Counted from the first letter of the stretch, positions 7,836-15,745 are shown. The stretch is DNA of 17,531 bases from Flammeovirgaceae bacterium UBA4659 (GCA_002405445.1 DHLV01000103.1:1-17531); one strand, 5' to 3'. Numbers and translations are program-made. Notes: a model not told the origin generated them from the letters alone.

Positions 7836-8246
7836 ATGAAAAGATCTCAATTCATCAAAATGGTAGGAGCCGGAACAGTGGCCTGTGCGTGTGGTCAATT
7901 GGTTTCTTGCAGCAGCAAAGGCAATGACCCCACACCCAGTAACATTGATTTCACCTTGGACTTAACACAACCAGCTAATGCAGCACTTACGTCTAATGGC
8001 GGCTCAGTTGTTCAACAAGGAATCATTATCGTTCGCGTATCTGCCGGCAATTTTGTCGCCTATTTGCGTGCCTGCACACACGAGGGCACCGGAGTCAATT
8101 TTCAACCATCCTCCAACAGTTTTGTTTGCCCAAATCACGGTGCCACGTTTGACATCAGCGGAAACGTTACCAAAGGACCCGCGACTCGCGCACTTACTCG
8201 TTACAACACGTCATTGAGCGGCACTTCGCTGAGAGTATTCTCTTAA
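7836..8246 (+). CDS. Small Rieske [2Fe-2S] lipoprotein
   Basis: A 136-residue protein. The N-terminus MKRSQFIKMVGAGTVACACG leads to a lipobox LVSC with Cys25 as the likely lipidated residue. The mature domain is Rieske: Cys80/His82 in ACTHEG and Cys98/His101 in CPNHGATFD supply the four cluster ligands with the normal spacing. It is too short for a ring-hydroxylating oxygenase or a full bc1 Rieske subunit, so it is a stand-alone periplasmic electron carrier of unknown partner. I chose ATG 7836 because the in-frame ATG at 7800 would put a charged segment (FSRKRKSI) before the signal. It lies 55 nt after glnS. Its stop overlaps the stop of the convergent minus-strand gene within TTAA at 8243-8246. 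Confidence 0.9.
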   Translation: MKRSQFIKMVGAGTVACACGQLVSCSSKGNDPTPSNIDFTLDLTQPANAALTSNGGSVVQQGIIIVRVSAGNFVAYLRACTHEGTGVNFQPSSNSFVCPNHGATFDISGNVTKGPATRALTRYNTSLSGTSLRVFS

Positions 8247-8710
8247 AATGTAAACGTGATCGACACACCTGTCACGCTCGCATTAATTTTCAGCGAGGAT
8301 GTCAATGTCGATTCGTTATACATTTTGAATGCCTGATCAGCTTTCTTTTGAAAGGTCTTTTCGAGTGCACCCCCGACAATCACCAAAGCGAGGCCACCGG
8401 CTGCCAGTGCCCACTGCGGATCCTTCTTCCCTGAGATAGATTCACCTAAGGGCCATCCGATCATAAAGCCACCGGCAAAACCCAACACACCGGCAGGCAC
8501 CAAGTTGGCATTTCCCTGCCTAAACAACTTGATTGCTTCCGGATGAGACTCCAACAATCGCATGGCTTGTTGTTTGGAAATTGGGGTGCCTCCTTCAAGG
8601 TATTTGTAACCCCAAAAATCTTTCGAAAGCGTGAGTTTTTTTTCACTCTGCGCGCATAAAGTTTGTGCCGCAAGAAGCAACACCAACAAAACGAGGTAGG
8701 ATCTGTTCAT
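8243..8710 (-). CDS. Exported glycine-rich conserved protein encoded after the TPR-CHAT gene
   Basis: A 155-residue protein with a signal peptide (MNRSYLVLLVLLLAAQTLCAQ). The following segment (LEGGTPISKQQAMRLLESHP) is polar. Two glycine- and alanine-rich hydrophobic segments then follow (VPAGVLGFAGGFMIGWPLG and WALAAGGLALVIVGGAL), separated by a short polar turn (ESISGKKDPQ). The tail is a possible beta-rich C-terminus (TSSLKINASVTGVSITFTF). Proteins with the same AGGFxIGWPLG signature are widespread in Bacteroidota as conserved hypotheticals, from my recollection of the family; no function is known to me. The gene starts 29 nt after the stop of the TPR-CHAT gene on the same strand, so the two are probably cotranscribed. 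Confidence 0.78.
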   Translation of the reverse strand: MNRSYLVLLVLLLAAQTLCAQSEKKLTLSKDFWGYKYLEGGTPISKQQAMRLLESHPEAIKLFRQGNANLVPAGVLGFAGGFMIGWPLGESISGKKDPQWALAAGGLALVIVGGALEKTFQKKADQAFKMYNESTLTSSLKINASVTGVSITFTF

Positions 8711-8739
8711 CGTAGTATTTAATTTAATTCAATTTACGT

Positions 8740-11550
8740 TTACATTCCCATCATTACAAATGCACCCCAATAAAAAGGTTGGTTGTACTTTGCCATTAAC
8801 TGAAGTTGTGCTTGCTTAAAAGCTCTTTGTTTGCTGCCTCCCTTTGCCCAGGTGGTATAGAAGTTGGTCATCAGTTGTTGCGTGGCGGCATCGTCAACCT
8901 TCCACAGGCTCATGACCAAAGCGTTTGCTCCCGCCATCAAAAATGCGCGTTGCAACCCATACACCCCTTCGCCTGCCCTCACATCGCCTAAGCCGGTTTC
9001 ACAAGCACTGAGCACAATCAAGTCGGTGCCATCCAATGGCAGATTCATTGCCTCGTAGGCTGTAAGAATGCCATTGTCGTTGCTTGCCAAATCAACTTGG
9101 GTGCTGCTCTGTGCAGCACCTGCTAACAGCAAACCTGAACGCAGCAGCGGATTGCTCTTCGTACTTTCTGCTGACACGCTCGCGACATCGCTCTGCAAGC
9201 CTGCATCTGCCAAAAAATACCCGTGCGTGGCAATGTGCATCAACTGTGGCCCTTTCAATGCCTTGACTGCTGCCTCCGAAGCTAACTTCTCTTCTTTCAA
9301 TGTTGTTTTGTAACCACTCGCCATCAAAATTTTGTTAATGGCTTCTATCTCTACTTTCGTACCTGGCAAAGCTGGTGCAGCCCCCGCGTAATCGGGGAAG
9401 CCCAATAAGAAAGCATCCTTCTTTGCCGTTAGTGGCTTACGTAGTTTCAGCGTAATCAAATCTTTTGAGTTGCCGATTGTGATAATGTCAAACTGGTTCA
9501 ACACGTATGCACCGTCTTTCTTCTTCAGCGTATTTACATTGATTTGATTGTAAACGCCATCGGCAGATAGATAAATGGTTTTCTTACCTGCTAATAATGG
9601 CTCGATGCGCGCCCAATACTGGTCGTACGAGTAACCGTCTTCGCCTTGTGTTTGAATAGCGTTTTTGTAAAACTTGGCGTAGCGTGTTTCTAACTGATTG
9701 CCATTATCAAGCACAGCCAACTTAGGAGCTGCCGCATTTTTATTGAGCACCAACACCGCATACTTCGACTCTTGTGTAAAGTCTTTATCGAATTGCTGTA
9801 TGCGAATGATTTCTAAAGCAACCTCAGTGTCGCCCAGCAGGGCAGCAATTTTTTCCATGCCGATTGTTTCACCTGCGTAAGCTTGTGAGAATTCTTTCGA
9901 GCGTTCAGACAACGAGCGCTCCATTTGGTTGGCTTCGCGCTCGGTGGCGGCCAAATCTATTTTTTGATTTTGCAGTTCTTCCTTCGAGAGCGAATAATAC
10001 CGGGCCAGCGTTTCTTTCTTATCGAGCCATCCTTTGTAATCGCGTATCAGGTCGTCATTGCCGCTACTCAGTATCGATTGCTTGATTTTGGTGGTAGAAC
10101 TGAGCAACAACGCCTTGGTGGCGATTTGGTATTTGTACATTTCCTTCAACACCGCAGGGTTTGTTTTTGCCGCATCGAGACAATAATTGAAATACTTCTG
10201 AAACCGTGGCTGCAACACATCCCAATATTTTGTTTTCTCTGCCTCGCTCATGGGCGGAAAATATCGATTGATAAAGTCGAGCGACTTGGCCAGCGAGGCT
10301 TGAAATAGTGGATTGGCTTTTTCGAAATCACCTTTCTTCCAATACAAAATACCTAGATCCTCTTGGATCTTCACATAATCGGGATGGTTTTCGTCTAGCG
10401 CTGCCTTCCGTATGGTGAGCGATTCATTCAGCTTCGTTTCAGCATCGGCAAACCGGCCTTGCATGCGGTAAAAATTACCTAAGTCGTTGAGCACTTTTGC
10501 ATAGTTAGGACTTTGTGCACCTAGCTTCGTTTTATAAACATTAGCTGCCTTGTTGAAATACTCTTCTACTTTGTCAAGCTTGTTCATTTGAATATACAGC
10601 AGCCCCAAGCTGTTGAGCACACCCGCATAGTACGGGCTACCCGAGCCAAGCACTTTTTCCAACTTCAGGTAAATGGCTTCGGCCTCGGTCAACTTCGCGG
10701 TTTGTTGATACAGCAACGCCAAGTTGGATTGCAAACCAGTTTGGTTTCTGATGTTCTTTTTGTCCAAAGACTCCATAATGGCAATAGCCGACTTGAGCTT
10801 CTCAATGCCTTGATCGTAACGACCTATCTTTGAAAACAAAATTGCTTGGTTGTTGAGTGTAGTAGCATACTCTTCACTTTTTCTGCCAACAGTGGCCTCT
10901 ACCACAGAAAGCGCTTCTTCAAATGTTTTCTCAGCCTCGGTGTAACGCCCGGTGTTTTGATAAAGCACCGCGTAGTTGTTGAGTGACGAGGCGCCTGCTT
11001 TGCTTTTGCGCCCGAGTGTTTCTTCTCGCTTCTCTAGCGCTTGCTTGGTAAAATTTTCAGCATTCTCGAAACGGCCCATGGTGGCGTACACCAAACCCAA
11101 ATCGGCTAATACCTTGCTGTAGTTAATGTTATCGGTAATACCATTCGTTTCAAACTCAGACTTCGCTAACAAGAATGACACTTCAGCTTCTTTAAACCGC
11201 CTCAGTTCATATAGCTTTTCAGCGATGTCCATGGATTCGCGGCAACGCTGCGCTGGTGTTTTTTCGGAATCGGCTGTTCTTACCATGCTTACGGCATTAG
11301 CGGTTTTTACTAAAGACTCACCGAAATCTTTAATGCTCATCATACCAGAGTTATCAATCACTGAAATAGCATAGTTAAAATCAGAAGAATCCAACCTAGC
11401 GCGCACCGTTTCCGGGTCCACTTGATTTTTTACTTCTGTTTGAAGCTTCTGTTTTGCTTTGTCTAACGCGCGCTTGCCAAAATCACCAAACTGCGCGTGG
11501 GCCGTTAAGGCCATTGTTCCACTCAACACGATAACAAATAATCGTTTCAT
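8740..11550 (-). CDS. Exported TPR-CHAT caspase-like protein
   Basis: A 936-residue protein with a signal peptide MKRLFVIVLSGTMALTAHA cleaved before QFGDF. Eight TPRs of kinesin-light-chain type span about residues 104-425. Their conserved aromatic position recurs at 114, 155, 197, 239, 281, 319, 361 and 403, almost exactly every 42 residues. A helical linker follows (FINRYFPPMSEAEKTKYWDVLQ...). The C-terminal CHAT domain has the catalytic pair His776 (HIATHGYF) and Cys850 (LSACETGLGD), so it should be an active cysteine peptidase. The frame is open 16 codons further upstream, but that extension overlaps the divergent methyltransferase start and lacks a signal peptide; 11550 is better. Unlike cytoplasmic TPR-CHAT proteins partnered with type III-E CRISPR or gasdermins, this one is exported. 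Targets are unknown; the small protein encoded next is one candidate. Confidence 0.93.
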   Translation of the reverse strand: MKRLFVIVLSGTMALTAHAQFGDFGKRALDKAKQKLQTEVKNQVDPETVRARLDSSDFNYAISVIDNSGMMSIKDFGESLVKTANAVSMVRTADSEKTPAQRCRESMDIAEKLYELRRFKEAEVSFLLAKSEFETNGITDNINYSKVLADLGLVYATMGRFENAENFTKQALEKREETLGRKSKAGASSLNNYAVLYQNTGRYTEAEKTFEEALSVVEATVGRKSEEYATTLNNQAILFSKIGRYDQGIEKLKSAIAIMESLDKKNIRNQTGLQSNLALLYQQTAKLTEAEAIYLKLEKVLGSGSPYYAGVLNSLGLLYIQMNKLDKVEEYFNKAANVYKTKLGAQSPNYAKVLNDLGNFYRMQGRFADAETKLNESLTIRKAALDENHPDYVKIQEDLGILYWKKGDFEKANPLFQASLAKSLDFINRYFPPMSEAEKTKYWDVLQPRFQKYFNYCLDAAKTNPAVLKEMYKYQIATKALLLSSTTKIKQSILSSGNDDLIRDYKGWLDKKETLARYYSLSKEELQNQKIDLAATEREANQMERSLSERSKEFSQAYAGETIGMEKIAALLGDTEVALEIIRIQQFDKDFTQESKYAVLVLNKNAAAPKLAVLDNGNQLETRYAKFYKNAIQTQGEDGYSYDQYWARIEPLLAGKKTIYLSADGVYNQINVNTLKKKDGAYVLNQFDIITIGNSKDLITLKLRKPLTAKKDAFLLGFPDYAGAAPALPGTKVEIEAINKILMASGYKTTLKEEKLASEAAVKALKGPQLMHIATHGYFLADAGLQSDVASVSAESTKSNPLLRSGLLLAGAAQSSTQVDLASNDNGILTAYEAMNLPLDGTDLIVLSACETGLGDVRAGEGVYGLQRAFLMAGANALVMSLWKVDDAATQQLMTNFYTTWAKGGSKQRAFKQAQLQLMAKYNQPFYWGAFVMMGM

Positions 11551-11580
11551 AGCAAATCGCTTTAGCTTTCTGAACCAGAG

Positions 11581-12807
11581 ATGCCTAAATTTCCACAAAA
11601 AAAGGCAAAGGTGAAACTCTATCGAAATTTATGTGTGGCCGCTGTAGAAGGGTTGACGCAAATCTTTTCTGAAAACAAATACGCTGACAAAGTCATTGAA
11701 AAGATTTTGAAGAGCAACCCCAAGTGGGGTGCGCGCGATAGGCGCTTTATTGCTGAAACCATTTATGACATTGTGCGTTGGTACCGCCTCTTCAAAGAGT
11801 TAGCGGGTGCAGCCGATGATGACTATTGGAAGCTGCTGGGCGTTTGGTGCGTGTGGAATGAAGCTGAGCTTCCCGACTGGGAAGAACTGGACGGTATTAA
11901 CCGCAAGAAAATACTCGCTGCCTACGAAACGGCAAAAAAACACCGCACCATCCGCGAATCGATACCCGATTGGTTGGATGAGCTTTGCGAGCGCGAATTG
12001 AAAGGCCGTTGGGAAAAAGAACTGGCTGCGTTAAATGAAGAAGCGCCTGTGGTGTTGCGCGTAAACACATTGAAAACTACGAGGCGCGAATTGCAGCTAC
12101 AGTTGGGCGAAGAAGAGGGCATCGAAACTGAAGCGCCTTCTGAATTCCCGGATGCGCTGCTGTTGGCACAACGGCAAAATATTTTTACGCGGCAGCAGTT
12201 CAAAGATGGTCTGTTTGAAGTGCAAGATGCCGGCTCGCAGTTGATTGCTCCTTTTCTGCAAGTGACACCCGGCATGCGCGTGATTGATGCCTGTGCCGGT
12301 GCGGGCGGCAAAACACTGCACCTGGCATCGTTGATGCAAAGCAAGGGTCGTATCATTGCGTTAGATACAGAAGCCTGGAAATTAGAAGAGTTGAAAAAAC
12401 GGTCTCGCAGGGCAGGCGCCAGCAATGTTGAGACACGGTTGATTGAAAGTTCTAAAACCATTAAGCGATTGGAAAATTCGTGCGATCGACTTTTGTTGGA
12501 TGTGCCGTGTTCGGGATTAGGTGTGCTAAAACGCAACCCCGATGCCAAATGGAAACTGAACCTCGATTTTATAGAACGCGTAAAGGAATTGCAACAACAC
12601 ATTCTGGCAGATTATTGCAGCATGTTGAAACCCGGTGGCATGTTGGTGTATTCTACTTGCAGCATTTTACCGTCTGAAAACGAAGAGCAGGTAAACAAAT
12701 TCTTACAAAGCCAATTGGGTAAATTTGAATTGCAAGAACAAAAAACCGTTTTACCTTCGCAGGGATACGATGGCTTTTACATGGCGCGAATTGTACGAAA
12801 ACAATAA
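11581..12807 (+). CDS. RsmB/NOP2/Sun family rRNA (cytosine-5) methyltransferase
   Basis: A 408-residue SAM-dependent RNA m5C methyltransferase, probably acting on 16S rRNA. The N-terminal helical part (LYRNLCVAAVEGLTQIFS ... NPKWGARDRRFIAETIYD) is the NusB-like domain of RsmB. The SAM loop DACAGAGGKT begins at Asp236. The motif IV proline-cysteine is Cys310 (DVPCSGLG), and the catalytic nucleophile in the TC motif is Cys360 (YSTCSILP). This combination defines the Nop2/Sun family. The nearest named match by layout is RsmB (m5C967), but related Bacteroidota enzymes differ in target, so I give no symbol. The start at 11581 is only 30 nt from the divergent TPR-CHAT start, so each promoter must sit partly within the other gene or the gap must serve both. 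Confidence 0.93.
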   Translation: MPKFPQKKAKVKLYRNLCVAAVEGLTQIFSENKYADKVIEKILKSNPKWGARDRRFIAETIYDIVRWYRLFKELAGAADDDYWKLLGVWCVWNEAELPDWEELDGINRKKILAAYETAKKHRTIRESIPDWLDELCERELKGRWEKELAALNEEAPVVLRVNTLKTTRRELQLQLGEEEGIETEAPSEFPDALLLAQRQNIFTRQQFKDGLFEVQDAGSQLIAPFLQVTPGMRVIDACAGAGGKTLHLASLMQSKGRIIALDTEAWKLEELKKRSRRAGASNVETRLIESSKTIKRLENSCDRLLLDVPCSGLGVLKRNPDAKWKLNLDFIERVKELQQHILADYCSMLKPGGMLVYSTCSILPSENEEQVNKFLQSQLGKFELQEQKTVLPSQGYDGFYMARIVRKQ

Positions 12808-12870
12808 AAAAATAGTCGGTATTCCTTAAACGATGTTTCTGCTAAATTCTGACTCCTATATTCTTTTCTA

Positions 12871-13593
12871 ATGATGAGTTTTCTCTACAAAATTTGGGTT
12901 CTCCTAGTGTTCACGGTTTTCATGCTGCTTTTCCTTCCGGGGATATTGATTCCGGCATTTTTTGGACCGCGCGCGGTGGCCGTCACCTATTTTTTCATGA
13001 AGGCGTGGTCGTGGGTTTTCAGCAAGCTTACATTTATCCATTATGAAATTGTAGGGCGCGAGCGTATTCCAAAAGGGAGTGCATTCATTTATGTAGCCAA
13101 CCACACTTCTTTTTTGGATTTACCCGGCATTGCGCTTACCATCCGTGGGCAGTTTCGCCCGTTGGCAAAAAAAGAGTTATTGAAGATTCCGGTGTTTGGT
13201 TGGGTAACCAAAGCCACCTGCGTGGTGGTAGATCGAAACGATTCGGAAAGCAGAAAAAAAAGCATTGGTTTTTTGAAAAAAATTCTTGGATTCGGTATTT
13301 CGATTTTGATTTTCCCGGAGGGGACTCAAAACCGAACCAACAATTTGTTGCAACCCTTTAAAGATGGCGCATTTCGCATTGCCGTTGACACACAACAATC
13401 CATTATGCCGCTGGCCGTTTTGGGAGCCAAACGTTTGATGCCTCCCGGCAAACTAGATTTCAAGCCAGGCAAGATAAAGATTGTGGTGGGCGAGCCCATT
13501 CGCGTGCAGCCCGGCTCTGATATTCAAATCTTGAAAGAAGAAGCGCGCGCCCAAATTGAAAGGATTTTACTACAAGGGGCGGCAAATTCGTAA
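12871..13593 (+). CDS. plsC: 1-acyl-sn-glycerol-3-phosphate acyltransferase
   Basis: A 240-residue PlsC-type enzyme that adds the second acyl chain to lysophosphatidic acid at the inner membrane face, giving phosphatidic acid for phospholipid synthesis. One strong N-terminal hydrophobic segment (residues about 8-30) is followed by a second weaker one. The catalytic HxxxxD motif is His78-Asp83 (NHTSFLD), and the acceptor-binding motif is FPEGTQNR around Glu150. GAFRIA and VVGEPI further downstream also fit the family. Two adjacent ATGs (12871 and 12874) are equally possible starts. crcB begins 5 nt after the stop, so the two are likely cotranscribed. Confidence 0.95.
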   Translation: MMSFLYKIWVLLVFTVFMLLFLPGILIPAFFGPRAVAVTYFFMKAWSWVFSKLTFIHYEIVGRERIPKGSAFIYVANHTSFLDLPGIALTIRGQFRPLAKKELLKIPVFGWVTKATCVVVDRNDSESRKKSIGFLKKILGFGISILIFPEGTQNRTNNLLQPFKDGAFRIAVDTQQSIMPLAVLGAKRLMPPGKLDFKPGKIKIVVGEPIRVQPGSDIQILKEEARAQIERILLQGAANS

Positions 13594-13598
13594 CACAT

Positions 13599-13970
13599 AT
13601 GCGCCAACTACTATTAGTTTTCTTCGGAGGCGGATTGGGTTGTGTAACGCGTTTTATTCTGGGAAAATGGATCAGCACGCTACACCAACATCATTTCCCC
13701 TGGGGTACATTGGCCGCCAATGTGGGCGCCTGCTTGGCGGTAGGTTTTTTCATCGGCTTGGCCGATCACAAACAAATTATTTCGCCTGCTTCGCGCATTT
13801 TTTGGGTGGTGGGTTTTTGTGGGGGCTTTAGCACATTCTCCACCTTTAGTGTGGAAACCATCAACCTCATTCAACAAGGTTTTACGATTTCATCTTTCAG
13901 TTATGTATTGGCAAGTGTTGCCCTGTGCATGGGCGCGACCTTCGCGGGGTTGCAGTTGGGTGAGATGTAG
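13599..13970 (+). CDS. crcB: Fluoride ion channel CrcB/FluC
   Basis: A 123-residue protein with four transmembrane helices that exports fluoride as an antiparallel dimer in the cytoplasmic membrane. Family markers are GGGLGCVTRFILG (residues 10-22), GTLAANVGA with the conserved Asn41, and GFCGGFSTFSTFS at 72-84. The last includes Phe80 and Phe83, equivalent to the phenylalanine box lining the pore, and the central glycine/threonine segment that binds the structural Na+. The length is normal. There is a 5-nt gap from plsC and no room for a fluoride riboswitch. A hairpin at 13983-14019 ends the transcript unit. Confidence 0.96.
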   Translation: MRQLLLVFFGGGLGCVTRFILGKWISTLHQHHFPWGTLAANVGACLAVGFFIGLADHKQIISPASRIFWVVGFCGGFSTFSTFSVETINLIQQGFTISSFSYVLASVALCMGATFAGLQLGEM

Positions 13971-13982
13971 CCTGAAAGCTGA

Positions 13983-14019
13983 ATACTGGATTCTGGTTGC
14001 TGCTGCAAGAATCCAGTAT
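13983..14019. terminator. Perfect 12-bp inverted repeat between convergent crcB and rsmG
   Basis: ATACTGGATTCT (13983-13994) and AGAATCCAGTAT (14008-14019) are exact reverse complements around a 13-nt loop. The hairpin lies 12 nt after the crcB stop and 14 nt from the rsmG stop, where a bidirectional terminator is expected. There is no T-tract on either strand, so it would be an unusual intrinsic terminator. It is followed by two copies of AGTATC 7 nt apart (14015-14020, 14022-14027). Confidence 0.6.
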
Positions 14020-14033
14020 CTAGTATCAAGCAC

Positions 14034-14669
14034 CTAGTTGAACACCGGTACGTACACCACCTTCTTGGTTTGAAAAAATTCTTCCTGAAAATATTCGGTA
14101 AGGTCGTAAGTGCTGTAGCGCCTTTTTAGCTCATTCATCTCTTCATCCAAATCGCCACCCTTTAAGTACAAGATTCCATTATCTAATGAATGCAGTGAAT
14201 CGGGGCGAATGTTTTTGTGTATCCAACCATAAAATTCTTTCATGCGGGTAACGGCCCGGCTCATCACAAAATCATAACGGGTTTTCAATTGCTCGGCACG
14301 TATTTGTTCCGCTGTTATGTTCGTGATGCCCGCTCCCTCGGCCACCGCCTTCACTACGGTAATTTTCTTGCCAATGGAATCAACTAAGTGGAACTTTGTT
14401 TCCGGAAACATAATGGCCAGCGGTATCCCAGGAAAGCCACCGCCCGTACCAACGTCCAACACCGAAGCGCCCGGGCGGAATTGCATCACCTTCGCGATGC
14501 CCAATGAATGCAATACATGATTCACATAAAGATTGTCGACATCTTTTCTGGATATTACGTTGATCTGATCGTTCCATTCACGATACAAATCACCCAGCAT
14601 CGCAAATTGTTTTTGCTGCTGTGGCGCAATATGGGGAAAATACTTAGTGATAATTGATACATCTTGCAT
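14034..14669 (-). CDS. rsmG: 16S rRNA (guanine-527-N7) methyltransferase
   Basis: A 211-residue SAM-dependent enzyme that methylates G527 of 16S rRNA. The SAM loop is VLDVGTGGGFPGIPLAI (residues about 70-86), and the family-specific blocks WNDQINVISRKDVDNLYVNH and VMSRAVTRM are present. The frame is open to 14732, but the ATG at 14669 (MQDVSIITKYFP) gives the usual length and N-terminus. The gene converges with crcB across the 13983-14019 hairpin. It diverges from the DUF6249-sigma-anti-sigma operon across 164 nt. Confidence 0.95.
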   Translation of the reverse strand: MQDVSIITKYFPHIAPQQQKQFAMLGDLYREWNDQINVISRKDVDNLYVNHVLHSLGIAKVMQFRPGASVLDVGTGGGFPGIPLAIMFPETKFHLVDSIGKKITVVKAVAEGAGITNITAEQIRAEQLKTRYDFVMSRAVTRMKEFYGWIHKNIRPDSLHSLDNGILYLKGGDLDEEMNELKRRYSTYDLTEYFQEEFFQTKKVVYVPVFN

Positions 14670-14785
14670 ACAACAGTCGTTTTTGATTACATAGATAATG
14701 AGATTTGCGATAGTGGAAACCGAAAGCGCCACAATTTTTCGCGATTATCATCAGTCACCGATCCTTAGATTTTTGAATATCGGGT

Positions 14786-14811
14786 GTAACCCGGAGTAAA
14801 GATAAAGCGTC
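14786..14811 (+). promoter_or_regulatory. Candidate ECF-type promoter ahead of the sigma factor operon
   Basis: GTAAC at 14786-14790 and CGTC at 14808-14811 are separated by 17 nt and lie 23 nt before the DUF6249 ATG. AAC-containing -35 and CGTC -10 elements at this spacing are typical of many ECF sigma factors, which often drive their own operon. The -35 part overlaps a small inverted repeat, CGGGT-GTA-ACCCG (14781-14793). No TAnnTTTG box is present in this gap. The call rests on geometry and context only. Confidence 0.3.
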
Positions 14812-14833
14812 ATATTGGCAAAACACAAAAACT

Positions 14834-15175
14834 ATGGAAACAGAAGGAATAATCGCGATGACAGTTACAATTATCATCACCCTCGGTGCATTTATTATGG
14901 TAGTGTACCTGCGCAAATACAAAAACATCGAACGCATGGCCATGATTGACAAGGGATTGTCGCCCGACTTGTTCAAAGATGTTGAAAGTAAGGCTACCCC
15001 GCTCCGTTGGTCGCTGCTGCTCATTGGCTGTGGCCTCGGCTTGTTGTCAGGCTACTCGCTCGACAATGCTTTTGATATGAAGGATGTAGCATACTTTTCG
15101 ATGGTCTTCATCTTTGGAGGCGCAGGATTGGGGTTGGCGTACATCATCGAGTCAAAGAAATCGGCCAGATTATAA
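14834..15175 (+). CDS. DUF6249-type small membrane protein
   Basis: A 113-residue protein with three hydrophobic helices: about residues 5-27, 56-74 and 84-106. The first is followed by the signature YLRKYKNIERMAMIDKGLSPDLF, which marks the DUF6249 group of small Bacteroidota membrane proteins. These are frequently encoded beside ECF sigma factor/anti-sigma pairs, as is the case here: the sigma gene begins 12 nt after the stop. The function is unknown. Placement suggests an accessory role in sensing or signalling with the anti-sigma factor. Confidence 0.82.
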   Translation: METEGIIAMTVTIIITLGAFIMVVYLRKYKNIERMAMIDKGLSPDLFKDVESKATPLRWSLLLIGCGLGLLSGYSLDNAFDMKDVAYFSMVFIFGGAGLGLAYIIESKKSARL

Positions 15176-15187
15176 AACTGCACGCAC

Positions 15188-15745
15188 TTGCCGTTAGCTA
15201 ATGAAAAGCAATTGCTAGACCGGGTACGCTCGGGCGATAAACTGGCCTACCGTGATTTGGTAGACCACTACAAATCGTATGCTTTTACCATCGCGCTAAA
15301 GATTTTAAACCAGCGTGGAGAAGCAGAAGAAGCAGCACAAGATGCATTCATCAAAGCATATCAGTACCTGCACACCTTTAAAGGCGATTCAAAATTCAGC
15401 ACGTGGTTATATCGAATCGTGTTCAATACGGCCGTCAGTTACAAACGCAAGCAAAAGGTAGTTTTTGCCGAGATCGAAAGCCGAACACTTAGTGGCACCC
15501 CCGAAGGTGAACATACCCTTGAACAGGAAGACAAACACCGCTATGTGGCCAAGGCGCTGAAGCAATTAAATGAAGCAGACCAACTGGCAGTGCAGTTATT
15601 TTATTTGCAAGAGTTTTCATTGGAGGAAGTAGCCGGCATTATGCAACAACCGGTAAATACAGTAAAGGTGCGCATACACCGGGCGCGGCAGCGGTTGGCC
15701 AATGAACTCACTCTTTTATTGAAAAAAGAAGCATTAACTTTATAG
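15188..15745 (+). CDS. ECF (sigma-70 family) RNA polymerase sigma factor
   Basis: A 185-residue group IV sigma factor. Region 2 runs about residues 18-80 (FIKAYQYLHTFKGDSKFSTW, with the DNA-melting aromatic residues FSTWLYRIVFN), and region 4 about 120-175 (ADQLAVQLFYLQEFSLEEVA then PVNTVKVRIHRARQRL, the helix-turn-helix for the -35 element). No region 1.1 or 3 is present. There is no ATG in frame: the stop of the DUF6249 gene lies in the same frame four codons upstream, so initiation must be at TTG 15188 (LPLANEKQLLDRVRSGD) or an even rarer codon. The anti-sigma gene begins 2 nt after the stop, so sigma and anti-sigma are coupled. Confidence 0.95.
   Translation: MPLANEKQLLDRVRSGDKLAYRDLVDHYKSYAFTIALKILNQRGEAEEAAQDAFIKAYQYLHTFKGDSKFSTWLYRIVFNTAVSYKRKQKVVFAEIESRTLSGTPEGEHTLEQEDKHRYVAKALKQLNEADQLAVQLFYLQEFSLEEVAGIMQQPVNTVKVRIHRARQRLANELTLLLKKEALTL

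Noticed and set aside
8740..11550. Type III-E CRISPR-associated TPR-CHAT (Csx29-like) role
   Set aside because: The protein has a signal peptide and there is no cas gene or array in the window.
11551..11598. 16-codon upstream extension of the TPR-CHAT protein
   Set aside because: It would bury the signal peptide inside the protein and overlap the divergent methyltransferase start.
11922..12602. 226-codon minus-strand open frame
   Set aside because: It is fully antisense to the rRNA methyltransferase with no recognisable domain; an effect of codon use on the coding strand.
13594..13598. Fluoride riboswitch ahead of crcB
   Set aside because: Only 5 nt separate crcB from plsC, and no riboswitch-like fold was seen upstream of plsC.
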